64,000 nt of DNA, taken from assembly GCA_026413225.1 (NCBI GenBank), contig CM048591.1:77116009-77180008 (forward strand), given 5' to 3'. Source of the stretch: Otis tarda. Its lineage: Eukaryota > Chordata > Aves > Otidiformes > Otididae. Each line of letters starts with the position of its first letter. Positions within the stretch are counted from its first letter, which is position 1. Below the pieces are notes generated by a model, which was given only the letters and a program-made list of their open reading frames with translations, made no database searches and was not told the origin of the DNA. Made by a program: the position numbers and the translations under genes. Positions 61,901 through 64,000 of this stretch are shown here, in pieces.

Positions 61901-64000
61901 CTCCAGATTTAACGTGTTGGTCGTAGTGAAAACACACAGGGTACTGGGCACTCTAAGTTTCTTGGGCACAGAAATTTAAATTAGCTGTACCTAGGATTAA
62001 AATATCCTAAAATGTAAAATATCATCGGTAATAAGTTGAGCTAAGTGTTCTTTCATATTGCAGTAATTATCAGCAGTAGTCTATTTATAAAATTTGCTCG
62101 CTCACAACAAGCAAGCATGAACAAGGAATCGTCGTGGTCCCGTTGAGGGCGTATTTTAGCTCAGGGTCTACCTACTGATGGCTTGCGTGCGGAGTTATAC
62201 CTTGTGTGGTTTCTAATAGGGGAATAGCACTGTGAACACACGTCACAGTCCCTTGTATATCTCTTTTTGTATAGGACTGTTCCTTGGTTTTTTCATCGTA
62301 TGGACAAGGTATGTAGAAGTAGCAGCTATATTTATTGACGTTCTCAGTCATTATTTTAAATCTTTTAACCAAGCCATGCAAGACTTCTAGAAATTTGGGG
62401 AGAAGAATTTTGCTTACTTGAGTTTGCAGCACTCATTTAAAATGCTGGCTTTGATTCGCCCTGCTGTGCTTGTACATCTGCACTCTGTTCGGCAGTGAAA
62501 GACAGCGTCATTCTTTCCTGCATTCGTTCATTATTTTTTGATTGGTATTTTATTTAAACCTTCCAAATCAAAGTAATTCTTTAGGTAGAGGTGCCTTTGC
62601 AGGACACACAGCCGCACTATTTATTTACCTTTTAAAACTTAAAAAAGCCCTCCCAGCTTTGTGGTAGGCACACTGTTCTACTTCTGCCTATTGATAAATT
62701 GTTCTTGAATGATAGATTTTTGTTCAAGGATGCAGAGAAGGAGGAGTGTGCTAGCGGTGTGTGTAACGAGGAGGAGATGTAGAAAAAGCCGCGTCGGATC
62801 TCACGGGCACAAGCACGTGCAGGTGAGAGGCGGTGCTTCGCAGGGCGTGGGGACCGATGGTGAGGATCGTGGGAGAGGACATTGTGGGGTTTGCCCAGCT
62901 TGTTATGGGGTAGAGGGCAAAGGTCACACAGATACTCAAAAATAAATACAGGATTTTCCAAAGTACTTACTGAGGCTTCTCTTCTGAGGAGAATAACGAT
63001 GAAGTTGTGGTGATTAATATGCTTACCAAGAACACGGTCTTGGTGAACCTGGGAACAACGCCCGCGTTCTGGGTAAGCCCAGTTGGTTTGCCACGCCGTC
63101 ACGCTGGCCAGGGTTACATGTGACCGTATACAGAATTTTAAGCCAGTTCTGGTTTGTGTCAGAAGAGTTGCTGCTGTGGGCATCCTTAGCACTTCTGCTA
63201 CCCCACGTTTAGACTGAACAGGTGGAACACATATAAAAGCTAGTTTTATCATGTAAGAAAATGTTGGTTTTGCTTACTGTTTATAGTGGAAGAAATAAAG
63301 CGGTGCATGGATATGAAAAGATGTGAGATTTTGATTCACAGGCAACTTTGACATGAACGACCCGTTTTTGAAAGACTAATTTTAATTTCCTTTTGGGAAC
63401 AGAGAGAGAGAAAGCTTCACAGTATGCTGTCTGCAACTTCTTTTTTTTATGTTTTTCTTTATTTCTTTTTATTCTTCCTTCTTTTTTCTTTTTTATCTTG
63501 TTTCCTTTTTTCTCTCTTTTTTTTTTTTTCCTTTTGTTTTTGTTTTAGAACGTGGCAGATGGGAGTCTGCATGCCCGCTTATAAATGCACAAGAGTATGA
63601 ATAATAACCCCATGTTAATGATGATTAGTTGTGGCCTGAGATCTTGACCTTGTTTTTTTCCAAACTGTGGTGTTATTTAAGCAGTATGGCCAGTTTCAGA
63701 TAGAATATTATGAAATATACAGCTTTCCACCCATTCCCAGAGAAATTAAATGCTATGCACTTTCTTCATGTTTTTTTTTTCTGTTTGTGGCAGAAGAGTG
63801 AAGCCAGAATGCAAAATGCATTACCTGCTTCCTGAGGGAAATAAGTTATCTAAAAATTAATCTTAATAAATGCTCCTTCATAGGAGAAATGTGGAAAGAT
63901 CCGTGCTCATTTCTTTGTTCTGCTCTCACAGTTTCCCTTCTGGCTTTGCAAGTAACTCGGTGTGGGCTGGATTGCAGAAGGTTGCTGAGGTACCTAAAGA
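58901..64000 (+). other. MCTP1 intron to window end
   Basis: No gene is recognised. A GC-richer patch is at about 59130-59330 and a CpG-rich patch at 61445-61640. A pyrimidine tract of about 110 bp (63439-63547) ends in ttttgttttag, but what follows does not match the next MCTP1 exon. The C2B exon is therefore expected beyond the window. Confidence 0.5.
63439..63549 (+). repeat. Long polypyrimidine tract
   Basis: Nearly uninterrupted T with some C on the + strand, ending in TTTTAG at 63549. Confidence 0.8.

Noticed and set aside
62632..63252. 206-codon minus-strand open frame
   Set aside because: Long, but no recognised motif, no conserved-looking region and no polyadenylation or promoter context; probably chance.
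1..64000. tRNA, rRNA, CRISPR or operon-like features
   Set aside because: None could be seen; the window is vertebrate intronic sequence.

Overview
The window looks like bird nuclear DNA. It is AT-rich intronic sequence with many truncated CR1 (chicken repeat 1) LINE copies, recognisable by their octamer 3' tails (CATAGAAT / CACAGAAT type) and their RT-coding fragments. It also holds at least two related LTRs and a third, different LTR. The only host gene I can identify is MCTP1 (multiple C2 and transmembrane domain protein 1), on the + strand. MCTP1 lies in the human 5q15 block, which in birds is usually part of the Z chromosome, so Z linkage is a reasonable inference. I cannot name the species.

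Five coding exons are supported by reading frame, splice signals, matching phases and similarity to vertebrate MCTP1: 28024-28138, 45731-45873, 48281-48360, 48923-49031 and a 39-nt micro-exon at 55720-55758. Together they encode the linker before the first C2 domain, the whole first C2 domain (C2A) with its calcium-binding aspartates, and the start of the linker to C2B. The proline-rich first exon must lie before base 1, and the C2B, C2C and membrane exons after base 64000.

Layout. 1-28023 is intron, carrying CR1 copies at about 7.4, 9.0, 15.2, 17.8, 18.1 and 19.8 kb and a minus-strand LTR at 24.7-25.6 kb. Next come exon 28024-28138 and a 17.6-kb intron holding a plus/minus CR1 pair (28.3-31.4 kb), a second LTR of the same family (32.7-33.7 kb) and a perfect 22-bp hairpin (37.4 kb). 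Then come the exons at 45.7-49.0 kb, interrupted by another solo LTR (46.25-46.88 kb), a 6.7-kb intron, the micro-exon, and intron to the window end with one ancient CR1-like 3' end at 58.7 kb.

I found no bacterial-style operon, CRISPR array, rRNA, tRNA or clear second gene. The most interesting points are possible transcript variants of MCTP1: a 56-nt exon-like cassette at 11643-11698 that would shift the frame; an intron-retention end after 49031 that would add a strongly hydrophobic tail and stop, with a nearby polyadenylation signal; and an open segment with a good acceptor at 50709. Also of interest are CR1 inverted-repeat pairs and same-orientation LTRs flanking the first C2 exon, which could affect its splicing or stability. 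All of these are hypotheses from sequence alone.
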